This document shows, piece after piece, positions 12,676-23,191 of a stretch of DNA of 64,000 bases. The notes beneath the pieces were generated by a model. The model was not told where the DNA came from and did not search any database. It saw nothing but the letters and a program-made list of their open reading frames with translations. The translations under genes and the position numbers were made by a program. This stretch comes from Sophora flavescens (taxonomy: Eukaryota; Streptophyta; Magnoliopsida; Fabales; Fabaceae): NCBI GenBank assembly GCA_030762895.1, contig CM061062.1:8273293-8337292 (forward strand). The letters run 5' to 3'. Numbering within the stretch: the stretch's first letter is position 1; the number at the start of each line of letters is the position of its first letter.

Positions 12676-13769
12676 CTAATCAAACAAATACTTTAAACTC
12701 TTGTGATCACTGAACACATTAAACTTAACTCCATAGAGATAGTGTCGCCATATCTTCAATGCGAACACTATGGCTGCTAACTCCAGATCATGGGTTGGGT
12801 AAATCCTTTCATGAATTCTCAATTGTCGGGAAGCATAAGACACAACTCTTCCCTCTTGCATCAAAACACAACCCAATCCTAGACACGACGCGTCACAATA
12901 TACGTCAAACTGTCCTAATGGATTTGGTAATGTCAGCACAGGAGATGTAGTCAACTTCTCCTTTAGCTTCTGAAAGCTCTCTTCACACTTCTCTGTCCAA
13001 ACAAATGTCGTACCTTTTCTCGTTAACTGCGTCATAGGCAACGCAATCTTAGAGAAACCCTCGATAAACCTCCTGTAATACCCGACTAATCCTAAGAAAC
13101 TCATCACCTCACTCACTGACTTAGGCCTCTCCCATTTAATCACGGCCTCTACCTTAACTGGATCAACTGCTATCCCTTTCTTGTTGATTACATGCCCTAG
13201 AAACTGTACTTCCTCTAACCAAAATTCACACTTGGATAGCTTAGTATACAACTGCCTATCTCTCAACACCTGTAACACCACTCTTAGGTGTTCCTCGTGT
13301 TCTTCCCGACTACGGGAGTAGATAAGAATATCATCTATAAACACCACAACAAACTTGTCAAGGAACGGTCTAAAAATCATGTTCATGTAATCCATGAACA
13401 CCGCTGGAGCATTAGTTACACCAAAAGGCATAACTAGGTATTCATAGTGTCCATACCTTGTCCTAAAAGCGGTTTTAGGTACATCCTCCTTCTTCACCCA
13501 AATCTGATGGTATCCTGATCTTAAATCTATCTTGGAAAACACTGAATCTCCTTTCAACTGATCCATTAAATCATCTATCCTAGGCAACGGATATTTGTTC
13601 TTGATTGTAACTTTATTCAACTGCCTATAATCCGTGCACAACCTAGAACTTCCATCCTTTTTCTTAACAAATAATACCGGTGCTCCCCAAGGTGAAACAC
13701 TCGGTCTGATGAATTCCTTCTTCATCATGTCATCTAGCTGTTTCTTCAACTCTGCCAACTCTACTGGTA
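12676..13769 (-). pseudogene. Element B reverse transcriptase and RNase H start
   Basis: A Ty3/gypsy RT that begins inside the RT domain at the deletion junction (PVELAELKKQ). It holds the RT motifs VKKKDGSSRLCTDYR, IDLRSGYHQI, MPFGVTNAP and the catalytic FIDDILIYSR (the YxDD position). RNase H starts at FDVYCDAS and continues to SDHKSLKYLFD, where a TAG (12676-12678) stands at a position usually encoding Gln. There is no genuine start codon, because gag and protease have been removed. In life this would copy the element RNA into cDNA. Confidence 0.93.
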
Positions 13770-14911
13770 GTTATTATTGTTAAAAGAATATATTAAAACA
13801 GTGGAAAAGTTTAAAACGTAACATACATACATAACATATACATCTCAAATCCTGATGCAGTACAGTAGAGGGAATCCCATCAGTCGGATCCCAAAATGTA
13901 CAAGCTGATAATCAAACAAAAAAATAAAAACAACATCCGAAAGAGACAAGACGCGCTGGCCATAGACTCTATACTCAACTATGAGGATCCACTGCTCGTT
14001 CTCCAACGTCAGGCTCATATGAGGTCCCATCAAGTTCCTCCATAGTTGGCTCCCCCGTAGGATCTTCTCATCGCAGTCACAAAAGAGAACATATGCAATA
14101 TAGATAAGATAGGGATAAGAAACCATATAACATCAAACAGGGAAATGGTTTAGAAACATTTAATTAAATAATGGCACACTAAACATCCGTCTCCCAAGTA
14201 TAAATATATGTAGCACAATTAACCTCAGTCCACATCTAGGATCTTTCCTCTACCCTCCATCATGATGCAATGCAAATGCTGTATGAATATTCTCCTCAAG
14301 TATCGGCCATATCCGGATATCACAACCATATACTCGACACGTCCCAGAGTCCCCGGCGCACACCCTCGTCCGTGGCTGGAGGGTGCCCACGCAAAGCAAT
14401 GGCACTATAGACGCACAACCCGGTGCACACCCCTGGACCACAATCCAGGATGCTCATGCAATGCATGAACTATGGCTGCGACTACAATGAAATCATCTCT
14501 GGATGGTCCGCCATTAGCCTATCCCCGAGAATTTTCCCTCCGAGGCATAGACCCCAAACGACCATGTTTCAGGTCCACTCGACCATGTTTCAGGTCCCTC
14601 ATATCACATACCATGTTTCAGGTCACCCCCTAGTGCCCTAACCGGTCATTATAATCTCATAGATAACCTCAACATAATCTCATCTCATCAATCTCGACCT
14701 CATATCACGATAATCATCTCGGTTAGGCACTGCTATCGCATATCGTATGCAATTCCCAAATACATCCTCGTGTCCCAACATAACTTATGATTTACTCAAT
14801 CATCTAAGCACAATCATAACACTCATCATATCATCATAATCATCATCATGTTATCCAAAATCATTATCATATATCATCATGTCATAATATCATTTCCAAA
14901 TAATAAATACC

Positions 14912-14971
<60 letters not shown>

Positions 14972-16472
14972 GTAATAATAATAATAATAAGTGTAAACAC
15001 TTTTAAAAATAATTACAACACTCATGATATCATACATCAAGTACCAAGTTCAAATCAACCAGTCAAACAGACAATCATCACGTAATAAAATAATATATAT
15101 GTAGCGTAACGACGATAAACGCACAATTTCTATATCATCATCGGTACCACTGAGTAGTTCCAATTATGGTATAGACATTGTCCGTTACTCGCTCTTGTGT
15201 AGGGTTTGGGTCGCCCTAAACCATCATCTAATTAAATGTAACCATGCCGTTTCCGACGTTAAATAGTTTCTTTCCCCCACCTGGGATGTCTTAGGCTAGC
15301 TATGGGGCAACGAAACGGGCACTCCCTCATTTCCCTCAAATCTGCCACGCACAGTTCTACACCCTCCGGGGCTCCAAAAATTCACCTGAACACATCATTG
15401 TGAAGCACACGTTACGTGTAGTCCAAATCTGAAGACGGAATTGGAAACCGATAATTGAATTGGAAGATAACCTCAATACCGTCGCTGATGGCATTTAGGC
15501 ATAAAAAGGTCATAGGCTTACCTTAGCCTAGTAAAGAAAAGAAAGATAGGGTAATGAAGTAGACGTTGCGAAGATCACAGCGGTATAATCGGTTTCTCGA
15601 TAGGACGAACGGATTGATCGGAATTCTCTGTAGAATTTTTCTCTCACCCTCACGGTTTCTCTCTCTCTCTATGTATATTTCTTTACGCATCTCACTTCTT
15701 CTCAGATTTCTTCTTCTTTCCTTTTATCTTGGTGTTAAATTAATTTAAAATACCTCAACAATAATTCATGACAAAGTGGATAATACAATAACAAAAGAAA
15801 TGCAATTAGTGTATACTAAAATAACCAAAAGAAAGGCAATTACTTAAAGGTGCCATTAACTCAAAGTGCCGTGTCCACTAATCACACCAACAAAATTGTT
15901 TAGTTAAAGGTGCCATTAACTCAAAGTGCCGTATCCACTAATCACACCAACAAAAATTGTTTAGTTAATTATTTAGTAATGGTACAAAATGAGTGATAAA
16001 ATATTAAGCCTAAAATAAACATGTTTTTACTTTTTGGAATCTAAAAATAAAGATTGATAAACATATGATTTCTAAATTCAAATTAGTGTAAAGATTAATA
16101 GTTGAACTGATCAACTAAGAAAATACTCGGTCCAAAATTTAATCTCCGATTAAGGTCAAACCAGTTTATTTTCAAATCTAAAATTAAATTGAATGAAAAT
16201 ATGAAAATGCTTTTCTCTTAATCATATTATTTAAAATATTTTTCTGTACTGATATTAATAGTGACAATAATGTAACTTATTGTCTAGTAAGTGTGCAGTC
16301 ACTGAAATAAGTCAGTGCTAACGCACTCGATAAAATAATTTGAAGAGTAATTTAATTACTCAAACTAAACCACATAACAAAATTAACATAAACATCTAAA
16401 AAAAATTAATTAATCATTTGTGTAATTATATTTTAACCGGTTAAACAGCGTAACTAAAAACGGGTTGTTACA
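13768..16472 (-). repeat. 5' LTR of element B, truncated (2705 bp)
   Basis: Matches 8240-10966 with scattered substitutions and small indels but lacks the last 52 bp of the LTR (the counterpart of 8188-8239). It joins pol directly at 13768. On the minus strand its outer end reads TGTAACAACCC. A (TAA)n tract occurs at about 14911-14990. Confidence 0.9.
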
Positions 16473-16585
16473 ATAACTATGTCGATATTGATATATTATT
16501 TACTTTATTCAATTATTTGCTAGAAACAAAAATTGATTAATTTTAAATTCTTTTAGAAAAAATTAGAATAACCCACACAACGTGA

Positions 16586-16614
16586 CCTGTGCGAATGCAC
16601 GGATATACTACTAG
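16586..16614 (+). mobile_element. Helitron-like 3' terminus (copy after F-box I)
   Basis: A short GC-rich hairpin (CCTGTGC-GAAT-GCACGG, 16586-16602) is followed 8 bases later by CTAG (16611-16614) and then a host T. This is the usual layout of a plant Helitron 3' end. No 5' end or helicase was found, so only the terminus is claimed. Confidence 0.4.
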
Positions 16615-17149
16615 TATTGTTTGAAAACAGGATGCATTATTGTTTGAAAATTTATTTTTTGAATCTAAAAAATAGTATGATTATAAAATATTATCAATAA
16701 ATAAATATTAAGATAACGCAAACACAATCCTTCTAATTTAGGTAATACGAATATAATACACTCATGTATCATATACGAACCTATGCGATGCACGGGTAAA
16801 GTATTTGTTGCAATAATTTATTTTGTAAATTAAAAATTATAAGATAAGTAAAAGTTATTGACAAAGAGATATATTTATGTTAAAATTATTATAGTGTTGT
16901 CTTTTTTTTTTAAAAGTACATAAATTATGGTATTTTAATTTTTTCCTAGCAATTTACTTATGTGAAAATAATAAATAATAAATTAGCATGAACAATAACT
17001 TATTATTAGTTTACCTTCGTAAACTCCAAAAGTTTTTTATATTTTTAAGGAAAAAGAAAACGCAAACTCCAACAGTTGATACTATGTATTCTTGGATATT
17101 GCAAATAGTTTAGTACCTTCAAAATTCTAAATGTAATTAAAACAAGAGT

Positions 17150-17301
17150 TTAATATATATATATATATAAATATATATATATACTGACAGTGTAAAATAG
17201 TTTTATACAGACGTTCAATCATATTTTACCATTTTGTCATCTCGTTATGAGATATGATTGGATAACTATGTAAAACCTTTTTTATACTATCAGTGTATAT
17301 A
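17150..17301. mobile_element. (TA)n tract plus MITE-like inverted repeat (copy II upstream)
   Basis: A TA-rich tract leads into an inverted-repeat element of about 125 bp. The left arm, near 17177, contains ACTGACAGTGTAAAA. The right arm, ending about 17301, contains TTATACTATCAGTGTATAT, its imperfect reverse complement. The arms also share AATCATAT inside. It lies in a TA context and has no coding capacity. Confidence 0.55.
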
Positions 17302-18641
17302 CATTAAATACTAAACAAAAGTTAATGTCATGGTTACATCATTTTTATTCAAGATTGCATAAGACATATAAAGAAGCATTTGTTCAAAATCTGGAATTTT
17401 TAAAAATGCTGCTAACTCATAATAGTGAATGAGAGAAGCAAAAAAAATAATTCATCTTATCATGATCTTTAATATATTTTGGAGTAATGATATATGAATG
17501 CCAATTTTTGGCACCCACTTTTGGTTCAATATAGATTGAGCATCTACGTTCATATCAACACAACCCCTTTTGAAGACAAAAATAAAGTAATAAATATGGG
17601 TCCAAGTGGGCTTTGTTTAGTGAGCAGGACCGAGGCCCCAATCCAACTCCATTAAGGACAACAATAAATAAATTTATAAAAACCCTATTCTTTACTCCAC
17701 TACCATCCTTTGCACTTTTCCAATATTCTGAACACATAGGCACGCCGCCACACTTGGTTTCCCGTTCCTTCTATTCCAACCTAGTTATCTGCTTTTGCTT
17801 TTTATTCATTGTGGTACACATTTATTCTTCATACTGCAACTATCTCTCACTCTCTATTCATAATTGTTGTTGCTGGTTTTTACACACCACCGTCACCTGT
17901 GCTGGTTTTCTTTCTACCCTTCCCAATTTTTCCCATTTGACTGATAGATGGAGAAGATAATCACCAACTTCTGTTCACGCTGCAAGTAAAATAGTTTTAT
18001 TAAAATTTTAAAGTTATTTTCTTTTATTAAATGAAAAATTAATCTTTCCTGAGAACTTCATGTGGGGACAAATATTTTATGTAGGACTTGCTCTATTGAG
18101 TGGATCATAGTGATCCCTAAAAAAAATAAGAATAATTTAGGGGATCCACTTTTAGTACCTAAAAAAATAAATTATTCAATAATTCCCTTAAATTTATAAA
18201 TGTGTGACACACTAGTTCATCCTTCCACGGTTTCACTTTCAGTGTTTGTTTACTTGCTCATGTGTCTCCCGTTAACCATCATGCCAGACTCGTTAATGGT
18301 CATGTGTAATCTATGACAAATTTCAACCATGAAAAACGAATAAAAAGTGAAAAAAAAGGAATAAAAAATTTACTTCTTAATTCCATAAAAAAATTAACTT
18401 CTTAATTAAGTTGCCACATGATTAAAGAATTCTTTAAATAAAAATGTAAAAATCATTTAAAATCTTAATTTATTTGGATAAAAAATATTTTACAATTAGT
18501 TGTCAATTAAGTTAAGAAATAATCTTTTATAAAATATTGATGTCAAAGCAGAGTGATTGAATTTGGGTCTCACGGTCTCTTTCTCATTGGCGGTTAGAAT
18601 TGCAGGAAGCGCAAGCGAAAGGCCTAGGTCCTTCCTGGGAG

Positions 18642-19822
18642 ATGAAGAAATCTAAATGTGTGGGTGTCACAAGTGAAAATGTTAGGAATCACATACCTGG
18701 TGATCTTACATTCTCCATTCTGTCAAAATTGCCCCTAAAATCTCTGAAACGATTTGGATGCGTATGCAAATATGGGCCCTCTTATTTGAAAACCCTCGTT
18801 TCATGAGCATCTTCGGAAAAAATTTCATATCTAATCATCATTCTTGCTACGATGATACATCTCTCCTCCTGCATCGGACTATGGTAGATTTTGACCAATA
18901 CAATTTTAAGCACTCCTTGATCTTGCTTTCTGGTGAGAGGTTTCAAAATAAAGTAAAATTAGACTGGCCAAATCCCTTTCAAGAGAATGAGCCTGCTTTT
19001 TATATTTTGGGTTCTGCTAGTATTAATGGAATTCTTTGCCTCTACCAACGGCCTAATATTGTAGTATTGTGGAACCCAGCTACCGGGGAATTCAAGGTCA
19101 TTCCTCCTGGCCCAGTTAAGTATGTATCACCTTATATGTCCCCTTTTACTAGTCTTCGTGGATTTGGTTATGATCGTGTTAGAGATGACTATAAGGTGAT
19201 TAGGCATCTAGTTCCTGGTAATTTTCTTGAGCCACAAGAATATATATTATACGACCCCTCCTGGGAGATATATAGCCTAAGAAGTAACTCTTGGAGGAAA
19301 CTTGATGTCGATATGCCTCTTGGCTATGATCAGGGTGACCAATTGTACTTGGATGGAATGTGTCATTGGTGGGGTGTAAGTGAAACACACAATAATGAAG
19401 CATACTTGGTGTCGTTTGACTTGAACAATGAGGTATTCTTTACAACACCCATACCCTCAGACATGTATGACAGTTTTGATTTTCATTTGGTACCGAGACG
19501 TTTGCTGCTATTAAATGGGTCCATTGCTTTGATCTCAAACTATGCAGATACGACTACTATTTGCATATCAATTTTGGGTGAACTCGGTGTGAAGGAATCA
19601 TGGACTAAACTCTTCATCGTTGGCCCCTTGCTTTGCGTTGAGCATCCAATCGGAGCAGGGAAAAAGGGTGATATATTCTTCATAAAAAAAGATGATGAAC
19701 TAGCCTGGTTTGATTTAAGTACCCACATGATTGAGGAGCTTGGTGTTAAAGGAGCCGGATATTTTTGTCAAATAGTAATTTATAAGGAAAGCCTTCTTCA
19801 GATTGGAGGAATAAATAATTAA
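18642..19822 (+). pseudogene. F-box/FBA gene copy II, frameshifted
   Basis: Same gene as 41329-42510. The ATG at 18642 opens the F-box (VRNHIPGDLTFSILSKLPLK), but one base is missing near 18771 (CAAATATGGG against CAAATCATGGG in copy IV). The F-box frame then stops after about 54 codons. The rest, about 354 codons overlapping from 18758, stays open through the FBA domain (FGYDRVRDDYKVIR, LYDPSWEIYSLRSNSW) to the normal stop. The likely result is loss of SCF-adaptor function, because the SKP1-binding F-box is uncoupled from the substrate-binding domain. An FBA-only product from an internal start is conceivable but unsupported. Confidence 0.9.
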
Positions 19823-20936
19823 TTTTTTTTTGGTTTTCACCCATGAGGTTTATCACTCTGGTTTATCGGTTTTATATGAAGGTTTACTCTTTCTATTTGC
19901 AAACTCATCTCTTTTCTATTTCAATTGTAATAAAGATCGTTTGCCTTTACTAAATGGCCCCCAGTTTTATGTAGAAATAGCTTATATTTGAGGAACTTGA
20001 TAATCTAATGAGAAAAATATATTTGTTTGAACTTCATTATATTCTGTTTGAAATATCTATGTCACTGTGTTTAATTTTGTGCGTTAGTTTCTTTTTCTTT
20101 TATGTTCCAAATCAACCACTTCTCTTTGCTCTATACTTTCAATTGTGTCTGAGTTGAAACTGAAACGAGTAGAAAACTTGGTATGCTTTTGAGTATACTA
20201 TAATGAGATCTTGTACCACAATAATTTAAAGACCTTTTTGAATATATGTCAGCTATTTGATGAAAGGTTGGGGAAAGTATGAGGTAGTTATCAACGCTTT
20301 AACTTTTTTTGAATTTTCAGTCTAGCTGTTTGATGGAATGCTCGTGTGAGTATGTACCAGTATTCCTACTGGAATTTTAGAAAAATATGGGTCTTCAATA
20401 TGTAAACCATTGGTTTGAGTTATTCTTTAAATTTCTTCTTAATTTTTAAAATATGGTTTAAAGTTTGTTTGACTTGATGAAAATAAAGAACAAGTTATTT
20501 GACATGCTTTAAAAAATGAGGATAGAGTGAGTTCTATGTAAGATACAAATGAATGATCCAATTATTTCAATTTATGCCCTATTGTAAGAGTTATGGAACA
20601 TTGCAGCAGAAAACTGTGACAACGGCACAACGGGGTGGTTTTAATTTCACGTGACTTGTTTACAGTTAGAAGATATGAGTATATGGTCACTCATTAGCTT
20701 AATGATTCATTATCATTCTCGATAAATGCCTCCTGAATGTATTATACCAGGAATAAACTTTAGGGGGTGTTTGCACTTTTCCCAAAAACTAATAATATAA
20801 ATAATCATTAGATTTTGCGCTTTATAACTATGTCGATATTGATATATTATTTACTTTATTCAATTATTTGCTAGAAACAAAAATTGATTAATTTTCAATT
20901 CTTTTAGAAAAAATTAGAATAACCCACACAGCGTGA

Positions 20937-20965
20937 CCTGTGCGAATGCACGGATATACTACTAG
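20937..20965 (+). mobile_element. Helitron-like 3' terminus (copy after F-box II)
   Basis: Identical hairpin plus CTAG layout (hairpin 20937-20953, CTAG 20962-20965) to 16586-16614. It is a passenger of the tandem duplication. Confidence 0.4.
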
Positions 20966-21498
20966 TATTGTTTGAAAACAGGATGCATTATTGTTTGAAA
21001 ATTTATTTTTTGAATCTTAAAAATAGTATGATTATAAAATATTATCAATAAATAAATATTAAGATAACACAAACACAATCCTTCTAATTTAGGTAATACG
21101 AATATAATACACTCATGTATCATATACAAACCTATGCGATGCACGGGTAAAGTACTTGTTGCAATAATTTATTTTGTAAATTAAAAATTATAAGATAAGT
21201 AAAAGTTGTTGACAAAGAGATATATTTGTGTTAAAATTATTATAGTGTTGTCTTTTTTTAAAAAAAGTACATAAATTATGGTATTTTAATTTTTTCCAAG
21301 CAATTTACTTATGTGAAAATAATAAATAATAAATTAGCATGAACAATAACTTATTATTAGTTTACCTTCGTAAACTCCAAAAGTTTTTTATATTTTTAAG
21401 GAAAAAGAAAACGCAAACTCCAAAAGTTGATACTATGTATTGTTGGATATTGCAAATAGTTTAGTACCATCAAAATTCTAAATGTAATTAAAACAAGA

Positions 21499-21500
<2 letters not shown>

Positions 21501-21565
<65 letters not shown>

Positions 21566-21682
21566 TGACAGTGTAAAAAAGTTTTATACAGACGTTCAAT
21601 CATATTTTACCATTTTGTCATCTCGTTATGAGATATGATTGGATAACTAAGTAAAACCTTTTTTATACTATCAGTGTATATA
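21501..21682. mobile_element. (TA)n tract plus MITE-like inverted repeat (copy III upstream)
   Basis: An uninterrupted (TA) tract of about 60 bp (21503-21562) runs into the same inverted-repeat element as at 17177-17301, with arms at CACTGACAGTGTAAAA and TATACTATCAGTGTATA. The TA length differs in every copy, showing slippage after duplication. Confidence 0.55.
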
Positions 21683-23022
21683 CATTAAATACTAAACAAA
21701 GGTTAATGTCATGGTTACATCATTTTTATTCAAGATTGCCTAAGACATATAAAGAAGCATATGTTCAAAATCTGGAATTTTTACAAATGCTGCTAACTCA
21801 TAATAGTGAATGAGAGAAGCAAAATAAATAATTCATCTTATCATGATCTTTAATATATTTTGGAGTAATGATATATGAATGCCACATTTTGGCACCCACT
21901 TTTGGTTCAATATAGATTGAGCATCTACGCTCATGTCAACACAACCCCTTTTGAAGACAAAAATAAAGTAATAAATGTGGGTCCAAGTGGGCTTTGTTTA
22001 GTGAGCCGGACCGAGGCCCCAATCCAACTCCATTAAGGACAACAATAAATAAATTTATCAAAACCCTATTCTTCACTCCACTACCATCCTTTGCACTTTT
22101 CCAATATTCTGAACACATAGGCACGCCGCCACACTTGGTTTCCCCTTCCTGCTATTCCAACCTAGTTATCTGCTTTTGCTTTTTCTTCATTGTGGTACGC
22201 ATTTATTCTTCATACTGCAACTATCTCTCACTCTCTATTCATTATTGTTGTTGCTGGTTTTTACACACCACCGTCACCTGTGCTGGTTTTCTTTCATCCC
22301 TTCCCTATTTTTCCCATTTGACTGATAGATGGAGAAGATAATCACCAACTTCTGTTCACGCTGCAAGTAAAATAGTTTTATTAAAATTTTAAAGTTATTT
22401 TCTTTTATTAAATGAAAAATTAATCTTTCCTGAGAACTTCATGTGGGGACAAATATTTTATGTAGGACTTGCTCTATTGAGTTGATCATAGTGATCCCTG
22501 AAAAAATTAAGAATAATTTTGGGGATTTACTTTTAGTACCTAAAAAAATAAATTATTCAATAATTCCCTTAAATTTATAAATGCGTGACACACTAGTTCA
22601 TCCTCCCACGGTTTCACTTTCAGTGTTTGTTTACTTGCTTATGTGTCTCCCGTTAACCATCATGCCAGACTCGTTAATGGTCATGTGTAATCTATGACAA
22701 ATTTCATCCATGAAAAACGAATAAAAAGTGAAAAAAAGGAATAAAAAATTTACTTCTTAATTCCATAAAAAAAAATTACTTCTTAATTAAGTTGCCACAT
22801 GATTAAAGAATTCTTTAAATAAAAATGGAAAAATCATTTAAGATCTTAATTTATTTGGATAAAAAATCTTTTACAATTAGTTGTCAATTATGTTAAGAAA
22901 TAATCTTTTATAAAATATTGAAGTCAAAGCAGAGTGATTGAATTTGGGTCTCACGATCTCTCTCTCATTGGCGGTTAGAATTGCAGGAAGCGCGAGCGAA
23001 AGGCCTAGGTCCTTCCTGGGAG

Positions 23023-23191
23023 ATGGAGAAATCTAAATGCGTGGGTGTCACAAGTGAAAAGGTCAGGAATCACATACCTAGTGATCTTGCATTCTCCATT
23101 CTGCTATTAAATGGGTCCATTGCTTTGATCTCAAACTGTGCAGATACGACTACTTTTTGCATATCAATTTTGGGTGACATCGGTGTGAAGG
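23023..23191 (+). pseudogene. F-box/FBA gene copy III, 5' part with internal deletion
   Basis: Starts normally at ATG 23023 (MEKSKCVGVTSEKVRNHIPS). At about 23101-23103 it jumps from the middle of the F-box to LLNGSIALIS near the C-terminal end of the FBA domain. Compared with copy IV, 786 bp (262 codons) are missing and the frame is kept. CTG is present at both junction edges, which suggests end joining with short microhomology. The gene is then split by element A at 23192. The 3' part resumes at 37892. Non-functional. Confidence 0.92.

Larger units (their letters stand above)
8188..16472 (-). mobile_element. Element B: Ty3/gypsy chromovirus-like retrotransposon, internally deleted
   Basis: An 8.3-kb element on the minus strand flanked by ATAAC (8183-8187 and 16473-16477). 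The uninterrupted target can be read in copies II-III (TTTATAACTATGTCG near 20820). On the minus strand the order is 5' LTR (16472-13768), reverse transcriptase, RNase H, integrase, chromodomain-like tail, polypurine tract, 3' LTR (10966-8188). The primer site, gag, protease, start of RT and the last 52 bp of the 5' LTR are missing, in one deletion joining LTR to pol near 13768. RT-RNaseH-integrase order plus the chromodomain-like tail points to a Tekay/Del-type chromovirus. In-frame stops make it non-autonomous. Confidence 0.92.
16478..18641. other. Spacer and upstream region of F-box copy II
   Basis: Non-coding part of the tandem unit, repeated upstream of copies III and IV. It contains a Helitron-like 3' end (16586-16614), a (TA)n/MITE block (about 17150-17301), a CT-rich promoter or 5' UTR-like stretch (17690-17950), and a possible 5' UTR intron (17986-18605). 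The open frame of 115 codons seen here and at 21994 and 40299 has no ATG start, so I do not call it a gene. Confidence 0.6.
19823..23022. other. Spacer between F-box copies II and III
   Basis: Non-coding tandem-unit DNA: 3' flank of copy II, Helitron-like end, (TA)n/MITE block, then the CT-rich upstream region of copy III with the same intron-like splice signals. This is the uninterrupted form of the spacer into which element B inserted next to copy I. Confidence 0.65.

Noticed and set aside
17613..17960. Open frame of 115 codons conserved upstream of three F-box copies (also 21994-22341, 40299-40646)
   Set aside because: It has no ATG, overlaps a CT-rich promoter/5' UTR-like stretch, and its conservation is explained by duplication of the whole segment.
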